Positions 8,826 through 17,959 of a stretch of 64,000 nt of DNA are shown here, one piece after another; the stretch's first letter is position 1, and every line of letters begins with the position of its first letter. Below the pieces are notes generated by a model. The model ran no database searches, was not told where the DNA came from, and was given only the letters and a program-made list of their open reading frames with translations. Position numbers and translations under genes: made by a program. This DNA is from Streptomyces sp. NBC_01381. GTDB taxonomy: Bacteria > Actinomycetota > Actinomycetes > Streptomycetales > Streptomycetaceae. The stretch covers positions 3,596,001 to 3,660,000 of the forward strand of contig NZ_JAPEPI010000001.1 in NCBI RefSeq assembly GCF_026340305.1, in the 5' to 3' direction.

Positions 8826-9722
8826 GTGAGGATCAAGCGCACCACCCCCCGCAGTGGCATAGCGAGACGCACTCGTCTGCTCGCGATCGCCACCGGACTC
8901 GTGGCCGCCGGCGCGCTCGCCGTACCCGCCGCGAACGCCAACGACGTCACCACCTTCAGCTCGGCGCAGCTCACCAAGGCGGGCGACGCGGTGCTCGACG
9001 CCGATGTCGCGGGCACCGCGTGGAGCGTCGACAAGGCGACCAACCGCCTTGTCGTCACCGCCGACAGCACCGTCTCCAAGGCCGAGATCGCCGAGATCAA
9101 GAAGGCGGCGGGCGGCAACGCGGGCGCCCTCAAGATCGAGCGCACCCCCGGCAAGTTCAACAAGCTGATCTCCGGCGGCGACGCCATCTACGCGTCCAGC
9201 TGGCGCTGTTCGCTCGGCTTCAACGTCCGCAGCGGCACCACCTACTACTTCCTGACCGCCGGGCACTGCACCGACGGTGCGGGCACCTGGTGGTCCAACT
9301 CCGGGCACACCACGACGATCGGGTCCACGACGGGCTCCAGCTTCCCGACCAACGACTACGGCATCGTCAAGTACTCCGGCTCGATCAGCCACCCCGGCAC
9401 GGTCGGCAGCCAGGACATCACCAGCGCGGGCAACCCGACCGTGGGCCAGGCCGTCAAGCGGCGCGGCTCCACGACCGGCACCCACGGCGGCTCGGTCACC
9501 GGTCTCAACGCGACCGTCAACTACGGCGGCGGCGACATCGTCTACGGCATGATCAAGACCAATGTCTGCGCCGAGCCCGGCGACAGCGGCGGTCCGCTGT
9601 ACGCGGGCACGAAGGCGCTCGGTCTCACATCGGGCGGCAGCGGGAACTGCTCCTCGGGCGGCACGACCTTCTTCCAGCCGGTCACCGAGGCGCTGAGCCG
9701 GTACGGCGTGAGCGTCTACTGA
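8826..9722 (+). CDS. sprB: Streptogrisin B-type secreted serine protease precursor
   Basis: GTG 8826 has GGAGG at 8813-8817. The 298-residue preproenzyme has a signal peptide ending about residue 38 (PAANA) and a pro-region to about 114. The mature enzyme begins ISGGDAIY at residue 115. The chymotrypsin-fold triad is His147 (TAGHC), Asp177 (NDYGIV) and Ser254 (GDSGGP). Mature sequence and length (about 184) closely match streptogrisin B of S. griseus, including a C-terminus ending YGVSVY. The pro-region folds the enzyme and is then removed. It acts outside the cell on proteins. Confidence 0.93.
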   Translation: MRIKRTTPRSGIARRTRLLAIATGLVAAGALAVPAANANDVTTFSSAQLTKAGDAVLDADVAGTAWSVDKATNRLVVTADSTVSKAEIAEIKKAAGGNAGALKIERTPGKFNKLISGGDAIYASSWRCSLGFNVRSGTTYYFLTAGHCTDGAGTWWSNSGHTTTIGSTTGSSFPTNDYGIVKYSGSISHPGTVGSQDITSAGNPTVGQAVKRRGSTTGTHGGSVTGLNATVNYGGGDIVYGMIKTNVCAEPGDSGGPLYAGTKALGLTSGGSGNCSSGGTTFFQPVTEALSRYGVSVY

Positions 9723-9768
9723 TCGCGTACGCCTGATCCACGTACGAGCAAGACCGCAGCCAGCAGCA

Positions 9769-9805
9769 GGTGAACCCCCGCCCGGACGTCGGGCGGGGGT
9801 TCACC
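9769..9805 (+). terminator. Rho-independent-type terminator after the protease gene
   Basis: A perfect 16-base stem (arms 9769-9784 and 9790-9805, core CCCCCGCCCG/CGGGCGGGGG) has a 5-base loop and is followed by CTTGTCT. It begins 46 bases after the protease stop. Confidence 0.9.
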
Positions 9806-9893
9806 CTTGTCTCCCGTCTCCCTTTGTGCGCCGTGCGGGGTTACCTTCGAAGTACACGCCCAACACGCCCAATTCGGACCCTGGGGGGCCGGC

Positions 9894-10787
9894 ATGGTCG
9901 AGGAGCTGGTGACGGCGGGAGTGGCCGTCGGGTCTGTCGGAGTGGTCTATCTCATGGCGGCGGCGCGTGTCGTCAAGCAGTACGAGCGGGGTGTGGTGCT
10001 CCGGCTCGGGCGGCTGCAGCGTTCGGTGCGCGGGCCGGGGTTCACGTTGATCGTCCCCGCGGTGGACCGGCTCCGTAAGGTGAACATGCAGATCGTGACG
10101 ATGCCGGTGCCCGCGCAGGACGGGATCACGCGGGACAACGTGACGGTGCGCGTTGACGCCGTCATCTACTTCAAGGTGGTCGACGCGGCCGAGGCGGTCG
10201 TGCAGGTCGAGGACTACCGGTTCGCGGTCTCGCAGATGGCCCAGACGTCCCTGCGCTCGATCATCGGCAAGAGCGACCTGGACGATCTGCTCTCCAATCG
10301 GGAGAAGCTCAACCAGGGTCTTGAGCTGATGATCGATTCGCCCGCCATCGGGTGGGGTGTGCAGATCGACCGGGTCGAGATCAAGGACGTATCCCTTCCC
10401 GAGACGATGAAGCGGTCGATGGCGCGGCAGGCGGAGGCGGACCGTGAGCGTCGGGCCCGCGTGATCAACGCGGATGCCGAGCTGCAGGCGTCCAAGAAGC
10501 TCGCCGAGGCCGCCCACGAGATGTCGGAGGAGCCCGCGGCCCTCCAACTGCGGCTGCTGCAGACCGTCGTCGCGGTCGCCGCCGAGAAGAACTCCACCCT
10601 CGTCCTGCCCTTCCCCGTCGAGCTTCTGCGCTTCCTCGAACGGGCCCAGCCGGCCCAACCGCCGACTCCGCAGACACAGCAGGCGCCGTCCCCCGGGCCC
10701 GCCCCCGCACTCTCGGAATCCGGTGCGCAGGATTCGGAAGCCGGAGAGCCGGCGGCGCGCGGAGAGTCGAAAACAGGACTGGACTAG
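9894..10787 (+). CDS. SPFH/band-7 membrane protein (slipin/stomatin type)
   Basis: ATG 9894 follows a G-rich tract; 297 residues. One N-terminal helix (about residues 5-25) is followed by the SPFH domain. This opens with KQYERGVVLRLGR and contains GPGFTLIVP, QDGITRDNVTVRVDAVIYFKV-like strands and the RSIIGKSDLDDLLSNRE segment. An Ala/Glu-rich coiled-coil helix (about 185-225) and a Pro/Gln/Glu tail end the protein. Slipins form membrane-bound oligomers that organise lipid domains and often partner an NfeD protease cofactor. No nfeD gene is adjacent here. Confidence 0.9.
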   Translation: MVEELVTAGVAVGSVGVVYLMAAARVVKQYERGVVLRLGRLQRSVRGPGFTLIVPAVDRLRKVNMQIVTMPVPAQDGITRDNVTVRVDAVIYFKVVDAAEAVVQVEDYRFAVSQMAQTSLRSIIGKSDLDDLLSNREKLNQGLELMIDSPAIGWGVQIDRVEIKDVSLPETMKRSMARQAEADRERRARVINADAELQASKKLAEAAHEMSEEPAALQLRLLQTVVAVAAEKNSTLVLPFPVELLRFLERAQPAQPPTPQTQQAPSPGPAPALSESGAQDSEAGEPAARGESKTGLD

Positions 10788-10819
10788 TCCTCACCCGCTG
10801 CCGAAGGGCCGATCGCACG

Positions 10820-10889
10820 CGGTGTTTGCAACGGGAACCGACGTGGCGAGACCGGGTTCGGTGAAGGGGCAGGGGGCGCACGGTGTTTG
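10820..10889 (+). promoter_or_regulatory. Direct repeat upstream of the streptogrisin D-type gene
   Basis: CGGTGTTTG occurs at 10820-10828 and again at 10881-10889, each preceded by GCAC. The copies are 61 bases apart in the 275-base leader of the protease gene. They may be activator sites or two promoter elements. No recognised regulator consensus fits. Confidence 0.35.
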
Positions 10890-11062
10890 TCGCGTGCGCG
10901 TCCTGAAGTAGACCTTGTGTGCTACCGGACGGTCTCGGAATAGTGGGCCGCACCCTTTGGCATGGACGCGGCTTTCCCAGCGTGTGCGACTCCGTGCCGG
11001 TACGCCTTCAGGCCCCCAGGTCCCCACACCGAACGGGCCGACCCCCCACAGGAGGACGTGAG

Positions 11063-12148
11063 TTGAAGCACCGACGCATTCCCAAGGGACGCGCGGCCGC
11101 CGCAGGTGCGGGCGTTGTCGCGCTGATCGCCGCCGGAGTCACCTTCCAGACTGCGAACGCGAGTGAGAGTGCCCCGACCCCCACGCCGGACACCCTCACG
11201 GTCGCAAAGGCCGGAACGCTCGCCACGTCCATCGCCAAGGACCTCGGCGTGGACGCCGCGGGCACGTACTACGACGCCAAGGGCAAGAACCTCGTCGTGA
11301 ACGTCCTCGACGAGACGGCGGCGGAGACGGCCGAGGCGGCCGGGGCCAAGGCGAGAATCGTCGAGCACTCCCTGGCCGAGCTGAAGAGCACCCGCTCGAC
11401 GCTGAGCGACAAGGCGTCCATCCCCGGCACCTCGTGGGCGGTCGACCCGGCCACCAACAAGGTCGTCGTGACGGCGGACCGCACGGTCAAGGGCGCCGAG
11501 ATGGACAAGCTCAGCGCCGTGGTGAAGAAGCTCGGATCGAAGGCCGAACTCCAGCACAGCAAGGGGGAGTTCAAGCCCTTCATCGCAAGTGGCGACGCCA
11601 TCTGGGGCGACGGCGGGCGCTGCTCGCTCGGCTTCAACGTGGTCAAGGACGGCGCGCCGCACTTCCTGACCGCGGGCCACTGCACAGAGTCGATCAAGAG
11701 CTGGTCCGAGAAGCAGGGCGGCCCGGTCATCGGCGAGAACACCGACTCCAGCTTCCCCGACAACGACTACGGCCTGGTCAAGTACACGGGCGACACCCCC
11801 CACCCGAGCGAGGTGAACCTCTACAACGGCTCCACCCAGGCCATCGCCAAGGCGGGCGACGCGACCGTCGGTCAGAAGGTGCAGCGCAGTGGCTCGACCA
11901 CGCAGCTGCACGACGGCACGGTCACCGGCCTGGACGCCACCGTGAACTACGGCAACGGCGACATCGTCAACGGACTCATCCAGACCGACGTCTGTGCCGA
12001 GCCCGGTGACAGCGGCGGCGCGCTCTTCGCGGGCGACACCGCGCTGGGCCTGACCTCGGGCGGCAGCGGTGACTGCTCCTCCGGAGGTGAGACCTTCTTC
12101 CAGCCGGTGCCGGAGGCGCTGAGCGCCCTCGGTGCGGAAATCGGCTGA
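11063..12148 (+). CDS. sprD: Streptogrisin D-type secreted serine protease precursor
   Basis: TTG 11063 sits seven bases after GGAGG (11051-11055) and fixes the start; 361 residues. A signal peptide of about 33 residues precedes a long pro-region (to about 173) of the alpha-lytic protease propeptide type. The mature enzyme begins IASGDAIWG at 174. The triad is His206, Asp235 and Ser317 (GDSGGA). Details such as SEVNLYNGSTQAI and the C-terminal ALGAEIG match streptogrisin D of S. griseus rather than streptogrisins A or B. It is secreted, and the pro-region is cleaved off after folding. Confidence 0.92.
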   Translation: MKHRRIPKGRAAAAGAGVVALIAAGVTFQTANASESAPTPTPDTLTVAKAGTLATSIAKDLGVDAAGTYYDAKGKNLVVNVLDETAAETAEAAGAKARIVEHSLAELKSTRSTLSDKASIPGTSWAVDPATNKVVVTADRTVKGAEMDKLSAVVKKLGSKAELQHSKGEFKPFIASGDAIWGDGGRCSLGFNVVKDGAPHFLTAGHCTESIKSWSEKQGGPVIGENTDSSFPDNDYGLVKYTGDTPHPSEVNLYNGSTQAIAKAGDATVGQKVQRSGSTTQLHDGTVTGLDATVNYGNGDIVNGLIQTDVCAEPGDSGGALFAGDTALGLTSGGSGDCSSGGETFFQPVPEALSALGAEIG

Positions 12149-12199
12149 GGCTGGTCGCTGATCCGCCGGTCGCTCCGCGGGGTTTGCGGAGTTTCTGGT

Positions 12200-12229
12200 C
12201 CCACCCCCGCTGTTATCAGTGGGGGTGGG
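12200..12229 (+). terminator. Terminator after the streptogrisin D-type gene
   Basis: The 12-base arms (12200-12211 and 12218-12229) form CCCACCCCC/GGGGGTGGG plus a G-U pair. The loop is GTTATC, and GCCTTTTC follows. Confidence 0.9.
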
Positions 12230-12259
12230 GCCTTTTCGGTTCAAGTCTGCGGGTCGTAT

Positions 12260-12299
12260 GTGGCTTGTCGCGCAGTTCCCCGCGCCCCTTATGGGGCGC
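12260..12299 (+). repeat. Dispersed intergenic repeat, family A, copy 3
   Basis: The core CGCGCAGTTCCCCGCGCCCC is followed by TTATGGGGCGC. It lies between convergent genes, next to the terminator at 12200 and 18 bases from the stop of the membrane-protein gene. Confidence 0.8.
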
Positions 12300-12316
12300 G
12301 GCTCGCGGGGTGCGGC

Positions 12317-13348
12317 TTACGCGAAGGGCTTGCCTGCGAGGTCGAGCGAGCTGGTGTCCGCCCTGTGTCGGGCTGACATCGCCAGGGTGACGATGACTCC
12401 CACGGCCGCCCAGGCGGCGAGCACCAGCAGTGGTTCGGTGATCGCGTTGCCATCGAAGTACGCGATGGAGCGCGCCACCCAGGTGCCGGCGCCCGGTGGC
12501 AGCCAGGGGCCGATCGCCTCCCAGAAGGGCGGCAGCATCGGCAGCGGGAAGGCGCCGCCCGCGCTCGGGTTGCCCGCGATGACGACGATCAGGACGGCCA
12601 GGCCGATGCCCACGATGCCGGTGAGCGCCTGCAGGGCGAGCGTGATCATGCCGACCCCGAAGACAACCAGGGCGCCAAGGCCCCACAGGGCCAGGACGCT
12701 GCCGGGCAGGGCGCCCAGGATCGGCCCGATGATGATCGCGCCGCCCAGTCCGCCCGCGATCGAGTAGAGCGCCATGACGCCGGTCCTGATCAGCGCGCGC
12801 GAGAGGTTGGCGGCCCGGGACCCCGCGCTGATCGCCAGGATCGAGGCGCAGAGATAGCCGCCGACGCACCAGCCGACGACCAGATAGAAGGACGAGAGCC
12901 CGTCGAAGTCCTCGGGGGAGGCGGGCGCCACGTCCACGGTCCTGACCGTCCGGTTCTCCGCCGCTTCGAGCTGGGTGACGATCTTCTCCAGCGTGGTGGC
13001 GAGGACGGTGCCGCCGCCGGAGGCGACGAGGAGCGTGTCGGTGGTGGCCCGGGGGTTGATGATCAGGGCGCCGTCGATGTCACGGTTCATGATCTGCTTC
13101 CGGGCCGTGGCCTGGTCCTCGACCACGCGGGGGTCGAGCGGCTCATCGGGGAGTTTCCCGAGCCGGGCCGACGCCTGCTCGGCGGCGGGCCCCGGAGCGA
13201 CCACGCCGAAGGGCACGTCCCTCGGCTTCGGATCGTGCAGCGCCCCCACGTAGGAGGCGATGAACAGCAGCTGCAGGGCGAGTACGCCGATGACCAGCAG
13301 GGCTGCTCGCGGGGTGACGGCGCTCTTCAACTCATCGGTGAAACTCAT
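12317..13348 (-). CDS. YhgE/Pip-like or ABC-2-type membrane protein
   Basis: ATG at 13346-13348 (MSFTDELKS) gives 343 residues. One N-terminal helix (about 16-36) leads into an extracellular domain of about 130 residues (DVPFGVVAPGP onward). Five or so C-terminal helices follow (about 165-330). This shape of helix, external domain and helical bundle is that of the YhgE/Pip and DUF3533 group, often annotated as ABC-2 permeases. No ATPase is adjacent. The role could be export or envelope maintenance; I cannot say more. Confidence 0.75.
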   Translation of the reverse strand: MSFTDELKSAVTPRAALLVIGVLALQLLFIASYVGALHDPKPRDVPFGVVAPGPAAEQASARLGKLPDEPLDPRVVEDQATARKQIMNRDIDGALIINPRATTDTLLVASGGGTVLATTLEKIVTQLEAAENRTVRTVDVAPASPEDFDGLSSFYLVVGWCVGGYLCASILAISAGSRAANLSRALIRTGVMALYSIAGGLGGAIIIGPILGALPGSVLALWGLGALVVFGVGMITLALQALTGIVGIGLAVLIVVIAGNPSAGGAFPLPMLPPFWEAIGPWLPPGAGTWVARSIAYFDGNAITEPLLVLAAWAAVGVIVTLAMSARHRADTSSLDLAGKPFA

Positions 13349-13430
13349 GCCCCCACGCTCGGGGGCCCCTGCCGTTCCCGCAGGTGGGCGGGGCCGAATG
13401 AGCGACGGCGATGGGCGCGTCGCACGCGGA

Positions 13431-13446
13431 TCGCACGTACGTTCGA
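13431..13446 (+). promoter_or_regulatory. LexA (SOS) box upstream of dnaE2
   Basis: TCGCACGTACGTTCGA matches the actinobacterial SOS consensus TCGAAC-N4-GTTCGA at all but one defined position. It is a near-perfect palindrome, 65 bases before the dnaE2 start. A possible promoter (CTATGG near 13455) lies just downstream, so LexA binding would block it. Confidence 0.78.
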
Positions 13447-13511
13447 AACTTGGTCTATGGTGGAGGCGGGGGCTGTGAGGTCGGATCGGTTCAGGTTTTC
13501 GGGAGGTGCGT

Positions 13512-16500
13512 GTGCCAGGGTTCACGCATCTGCACACCGTCTCCGGGTTCTCCCTGCGGTACGGGGCCTCGCACCCGGAGCGGCTGGCCGAGCGCGCCGC
13601 CGAGCGGGGCATGGATGCCCTCGCGCTCACCGACCGGGACACCCTTGCGGGGGCGGTCCGGTTCGCCAAGGCCTGCGCGAAGGCGGGGGTGCGGCCGCTG
13701 TTCGGCACCGAGCTCGCGGTGGCCGAGCCCGCCCCGGTGCGGGGCGAGCGGCGGCGGACCCCGGTGCGCGGCGGTGCCTTCATCGACGAGTCGACCCCGC
13801 GGGTGACCTTCCTCGCCCGGGACGGCGCCACCGGCTGGGCCACGCTCTGCCGCCTGGTCACCGCCGCGCACCGGACCGGTGAGGGGCAGCCTGTCCTTCC
13901 GTGGGAGGAGAACCACGGCGACGGTCTGACCGTGCTGCTCGGCCCCGCGTCCGACGTGGGGCGCGCGCTCGCCGCGGGGCGCCCGGACCGGGCCGCCCGC
14001 CTGCTCGCCCCCTGGCGTGAGCGGTACGGTGACGCGCTGCGCCTGGAGTCCGTCTGGCACGGCCGCGAGGGCACCGGCCCCGGCTCGCTGCGGCTGGCCG
14101 CCCGCACCGTCGGCTTCGCCGCCGAGCAGGGCATCCGCCCCGTCCTGAGCAACGCCGTGCGCTACGCCGACGCGGGGCTCGGCCCGGTCGCCGATGTGCT
14201 CGACGCGGCCCGCCGTCTCGTCCCCGTCGACCCGACCAAGGAACTCGACGGCGGTGAGCGGTGGTTGAAGGGTGCGGGCGACATGCTGCACATCGCCGAG
14301 CGCGTCGTCGAGGCCGCCGGCTTCCGCCGCGACACCGCCCACCGTCTCGTCGAGCAGACCCAGACGGCCGCCGCCGAGTGTCTCGTCGACCCCGATGACG
14401 ACATCGGCATCGGCTCCGTACGCTTCCCCGAACCGCACCTCGTCGGCGCGGGGCGCCGCACCGCGCAGCGCGTCCTGGCGTCGCGGGCGGCGGCGGGCAT
14501 GGTGCTGCGCGGCTATGACGCGCGGCGCGTGTACTGGGAGCGGATGCACCACGAGCTGGACATCATCGCCTACCACGGCTTCGCCTCCTACTTCCTCACC
14601 GTGGCCCAAGTGGTCGACGACGTACGCGACTTGGGGATCCGGGTCGCGGCGCGCGGCTCCGGCGCCGGATCCCTGGTCAACCACCTCATCGGCATCGCGC
14701 ACGCCGACCCCGTCGAGCACGGGCTGCTCATGGAGCGGTTCCTGTCCACGCGGCGGTTCGTCCTGCCGGACATCGACATCGACGTGGAGTCGGCCCGCCG
14801 CCTGGAGGTCTACCGCGCGATCATCGGCCGCTTCGGCACCGAGCGGGTCGCGACCGTCGCCATGCCCGAGACCTACCGGGTGCGGCACGCCGTACGCGAT
14901 GTGGGCGCCGCCCTGTCCATGGACCCGGCCGAGATCGACAGGATCGCCAAGTCCTTCCCGCACATCCGCGCCCGCGACGCCCGCTCGGCGATGGCGGAGC
15001 TGCCCGAACTGCGGGAGGTGGCGAGGGAGCTTCAGCGGGGAGGGGCGCGGCACGGCAGGATGTGGGAGCTTGTCGAGGCGCTCGACGCGCTGCCCCGCGG
15101 CATCGCCATGCACCCGTGCGGGGTGCTGCTCTCCGACGCCTCGCTGCTCGCGCGTACGCCGGTCATGCCGACCAGCGGCGAGGGCTTCCCCATGTCCCAG
15201 TTCGACAAGGAGGACGTGGAGGACCTCGGGTTGCTCAAGCTGGACGTGCTCGGCGTGCGGATGCAGTCGGCGATGGCGCACGCCGTGGGGGAGATCGAGC
15301 GGGCCACGGGCTCCCGTGTCGACGTGGACGCGGTGCCGCCGGGGGACCCGGCGACGTATCAACTCATCAAGTCCGCCGAGACGTTGGGCTGCTTCCAGAT
15401 CGAGTCGCCGGGCCAGCGTGACCTGGTCGGGCGCCTTCAGCCCGCGACCTTCCACGACCTGGTCGTCGACATCTCGCTGTTCCGTCCGGGACCCGTCGCC
15501 GCCGACATGGTGCGGCCCTTCATCGAGGCCCGGCACGGCCGCGCGCCCGTCCGCTATCCGCACCCGGATCTCAAGGGGCCGCTGAAGGAGACGTACGGAG
15601 TCGTCGTCTTCCACGAGCAGATCATCGAGATCGTCGACATCATGACCGGCTGCGGGCGCGACGAGGCGGACCGGGTGCGGCGCGGGCTCTCCGACCCCGA
15701 GTCGCAGGGGCGGATCCGGTTCTGGTTCGCGCAGCAGGCCGCGGCGAAGGGGTACGACGCCGAGACGATCGGCCGGACGTGGGAGATCATCGAGGCCTTC
15801 GGGTCGTACGGCTTCTGCAAGGCGCACGCGGTGGCCTTCGCCGTGCCGACGTATCAGTCGGCATGGCTGAAGGCCCATCACCCGGCCGCGTTCTACGCGG
15901 GGTTGCTCACGCACGACCCCGGGATGTACCCGAAGCGGCTGCTGCTCGCGGATGCGCGGCGGCGCGGGGTGCCGATCCTTCCGCTGGACGTGAACCGGTC
16001 CGCGGTCGCTCACCGTATCGAACTGGTGTCTGATAACCCGGGGGGCTCCCGGTGGGGGCTGCGGCTCGCGCTCTGTGACGTGCACGGCATCAGCGAGGCC
16101 GAGGCCGCCCGGATCGCCGACGCGCAGCCCTACGCCTCGCTCGTGGACTTCTGGGAGCGGGCCAGGCCGTCGAAACCGGTCGCGCAGCGGCTCGCCCAGG
16201 TCGGCGCGCTCGACGCGTTCGGCGCCAACCGCCGCGATCTGCAGCTGCACCTGGCCGAGCTGCGGCGCGGCGCGCGCGGCTCGTCAGGAGCCTTCGGGGC
16301 CCAACTCCCCTTGTCCGGCGGGCGGAAGACGGCGCCCGCCGGGCTTCCCGACCTGGACGACGCGGAACGCCTCAGCGCCGAACTCGGCGTCCTCGGCATG
16401 GACTCCTCGCGCCATCTCATGGGTGATCACGCGGAGTTCCTCAAGGAGCTCGGCGTGCTGACGGCCCGTCGGCTCCGGGAGGCAGAACACGGCGCGACCG

Positions 16501-16964
16501 TGCTGGTCGCGGGCGCCAAGGCGGCCACCCAGACCCCGCCGATCCGCTCCGGCAAGCGCGTCATCTTCACGACCCTGGACGACGGCACCGGCCTGGTCGA
16601 CCTGGCCTTCTTCGACGATGCCCACGAACGGTGCGCGCACACCGTCTTCCACTCCTGGCTGCTGCTCGTCCGCGGTGTCGTGCAGCGCCGCGGGCCGCGC
16701 AGCCTCAGCGTGGTCGGCGCGGCCGCCTGGAACCTGGCCGAACTGGTGGAGCTGCGCCAGGAAGGAGGCCTCGACGCGGTGGCCGAGCGGCTGACCGAGC
16801 AGCCGCCGGAGCCGGAGCCCGCAGCGGCCCCGGCGGACGGCGGCCGGCGCATCCGGATGTCCACGGGGTACGAGATGCACCCCTGGGCCGACCTGCAGCC
16901 GCCCGGTGAACGGGCGGCCACGGGGCGGAAGTTGTGGCACCAGAGCCCGGGGAGCGCGGGATGA
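13512..16964 (+). CDS. dnaE2: Error-prone DNA polymerase III alpha subunit, DnaE2/ImuC type
   Basis: GTG 13512 (MPGFTHLHT) has GGGAGG five bases upstream; the in-frame GTG at 13506 overlaps that site. The product is 1150 residues. Domains in order: PHP (HLHTVSGFS, with TDRDTLAG carrying Arg where His is usual), then the C-family polymerase core with PDIDID (Asp420 and Asp422) and LLKLDVLG (Asp578). Tandem HhH follows, then an OB fold (residues about 990-1080). The C-terminal tau- and beta-binding regions of replicative DnaE are lacking, as usual for DnaE2. It performs mutagenic translesion synthesis, is coupled to imuB by ATGA, and is preceded by an SOS box. Confidence 0.93.
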   Translation: MPGFTHLHTVSGFSLRYGASHPERLAERAAERGMDALALTDRDTLAGAVRFAKACAKAGVRPLFGTELAVAEPAPVRGERRRTPVRGGAFIDESTPRVTFLARDGATGWATLCRLVTAAHRTGEGQPVLPWEENHGDGLTVLLGPASDVGRALAAGRPDRAARLLAPWRERYGDALRLESVWHGREGTGPGSLRLAARTVGFAAEQGIRPVLSNAVRYADAGLGPVADVLDAARRLVPVDPTKELDGGERWLKGAGDMLHIAERVVEAAGFRRDTAHRLVEQTQTAAAECLVDPDDDIGIGSVRFPEPHLVGAGRRTAQRVLASRAAAGMVLRGYDARRVYWERMHHELDIIAYHGFASYFLTVAQVVDDVRDLGIRVAARGSGAGSLVNHLIGIAHADPVEHGLLMERFLSTRRFVLPDIDIDVESARRLEVYRAIIGRFGTERVATVAMPETYRVRHAVRDVGAALSMDPAEIDRIAKSFPHIRARDARSAMAELPELREVARELQRGGARHGRMWELVEALDALPRGIAMHPCGVLLSDASLLARTPVMPTSGEGFPMSQFDKEDVEDLGLLKLDVLGVRMQSAMAHAVGEIERATGSRVDVDAVPPGDPATYQLIKSAETLGCFQIESPGQRDLVGRLQPATFHDLVVDISLFRPGPVAADMVRPFIEARHGRAPVRYPHPDLKGPLKETYGVVVFHEQIIEIVDIMTGCGRDEADRVRRGLSDPESQGRIRFWFAQQAAAKGYDAETIGRTWEIIEAFGSYGFCKAHAVAFAVPTYQSAWLKAHHPAAFYAGLLTHDPGMYPKRLLLADARRRGVPILPLDVNRSAVAHRIELVSDNPGGSRWGLRLALCDVHGISEAEAARIADAQPYASLVDFWERARPSKPVAQRLAQVGALDAFGANRRDLQLHLAELRRGARGSSGAFGAQLPLSGGRKTAPAGLPDLDDAERLSAELGVLGMDSSRHLMGDHAEFLKELGVLTARRLREAEHGATVLVAGAKAATQTPPIRSGKRVIFTTLDDGTGLVDLAFFDDAHERCAHTVFHSWLLLVRGVVQRRGPRSLSVVGAAAWNLAELVELRQEGGLDAVAERLTEQPPEPEPAAAPADGGRRIRMSTGYEMHPWADLQPPGERAATGRKLWHQSPGSAG

Positions 16965-17944
16965 GCACTCTCTGTATACGTTTCCTGCTGCCGCCCATGT
17001 ACGAGGCGGCCCTGCCCCGGCTGATCGCACTGGTCGGCGAGTTCAGCCCGGTCGTGGAGGCCCTGCCGCCCGACGGTGTGCTCGTCGACGTACGGGGAGC
17101 CATGCGCTACTTCGGGCGGGACGCCGTCGAGCTCGCCGCGGTGATCCGGGTGCGGGCGCTCGCCCTGTACGGGGTGGACTGCGTGATCGGCGCCGGGCCC
17201 GGGCCGATGCTGGCGCGGATGGCCGTGCGCGCCGCCGTGCCGGGAGTGACCCGCGTCGTGGGCCGGGAACCGGAAGCCGTCGCGGAGTTCCTCGGCCCGA
17301 AGCCGGTCGCCGAGCTGCCCGGGGTCGGCCGCGCCACCGCCCGCACCCTGTGCGAGTACGGGCTCGACTCCGTCGGCAAGGTGGCCGCCGCGCCGCTGTC
17401 CACGCTGCAGCGGCTCATCGGCGCCCGCGCCGGCCGCGAGCTGCACGAGAAGGCGCACGGCGTCGACCGCGCACGGGTCGTGCCGAACGCGGCCGCCCGT
17501 TCGCTCGCCGCCGAACGGCCCTTCCCCCGCGACGAGTTGGACCCCACCCGGCACCGGCGCGCACTGCTCTCGATCACCGAGGAGCTCGGCGTCAGAATGC
17601 GCGGCGATGACCAGGTGTGCCGCTCCCTGACGCTCACCGTGCGGTACGCGGACCGCACCGGTTATTCGACGACCACCCGCACCCGCGCTCTGCCCGAGCC
17701 GACCGCCCACTCCTCCGCGCTGACCGCGACCGCGTACCGGATGTACGAGGCGCTCGGCCTGCAACGCGCCCGGGTGCGCGGCATCTCCCTGCGCGCCGAA
17801 GGGCTCGGCCCCGCCGAACAGGCCGCCCACCAGCTGATGTTCGACCCGGCGGACGACAGGGCGCGCCGCATCGAGGAGGTCGCCGACCGGGCACGGGCGA
17901 AGTTCGGCCCCGGCGCGATCGTGCCGGGGACGCTGGCGGCGTAG
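16961..17944 (+). CDS. imuB: ImuB-like Y-family polymerase homologue, catalytically incomplete
   Basis: ATG 16961 overlaps the dnaE2 stop; 327 residues. It aligns with the Y family through a DVRGAMRYFG segment, a fingers region and a helix-hairpin-helix (AELPGVGRATARTL). A little-finger domain follows. The first catalytic motif (DxDxFF) is replaced by RFLLPPMYEAAL, and the SxDE motif is missing. It is therefore ImuB-like: a non-catalytic adaptor that docks DnaE2 on the sliding clamp. It is shorter than many ImuB proteins (about 500), and I see no adjacent imuA. DinB annotation would be the alternative. Confidence 0.82.
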   Translation: MSTLCIRFLLPPMYEAALPRLIALVGEFSPVVEALPPDGVLVDVRGAMRYFGRDAVELAAVIRVRALALYGVDCVIGAGPGPMLARMAVRAAVPGVTRVVGREPEAVAEFLGPKPVAELPGVGRATARTLCEYGLDSVGKVAAAPLSTLQRLIGARAGRELHEKAHGVDRARVVPNAAARSLAAERPFPRDELDPTRHRRALLSITEELGVRMRGDDQVCRSLTLTVRYADRTGYSTTTRTRALPEPTAHSSALTATAYRMYEALGLQRARVRGISLRAEGLGPAEQAAHQLMFDPADDRARRIEEVADRARAKFGPGAIVPGTLAA

Positions 17945-17959
17945 GCCCCAGACGTGGGC

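Noticed and set aside
13491..16250. A 919-codon open frame on the minus strand
   Set aside because: It is the antisense shadow of dnaE2. High G+C makes long opposite-strand frames, and the sequence has no family motifs.
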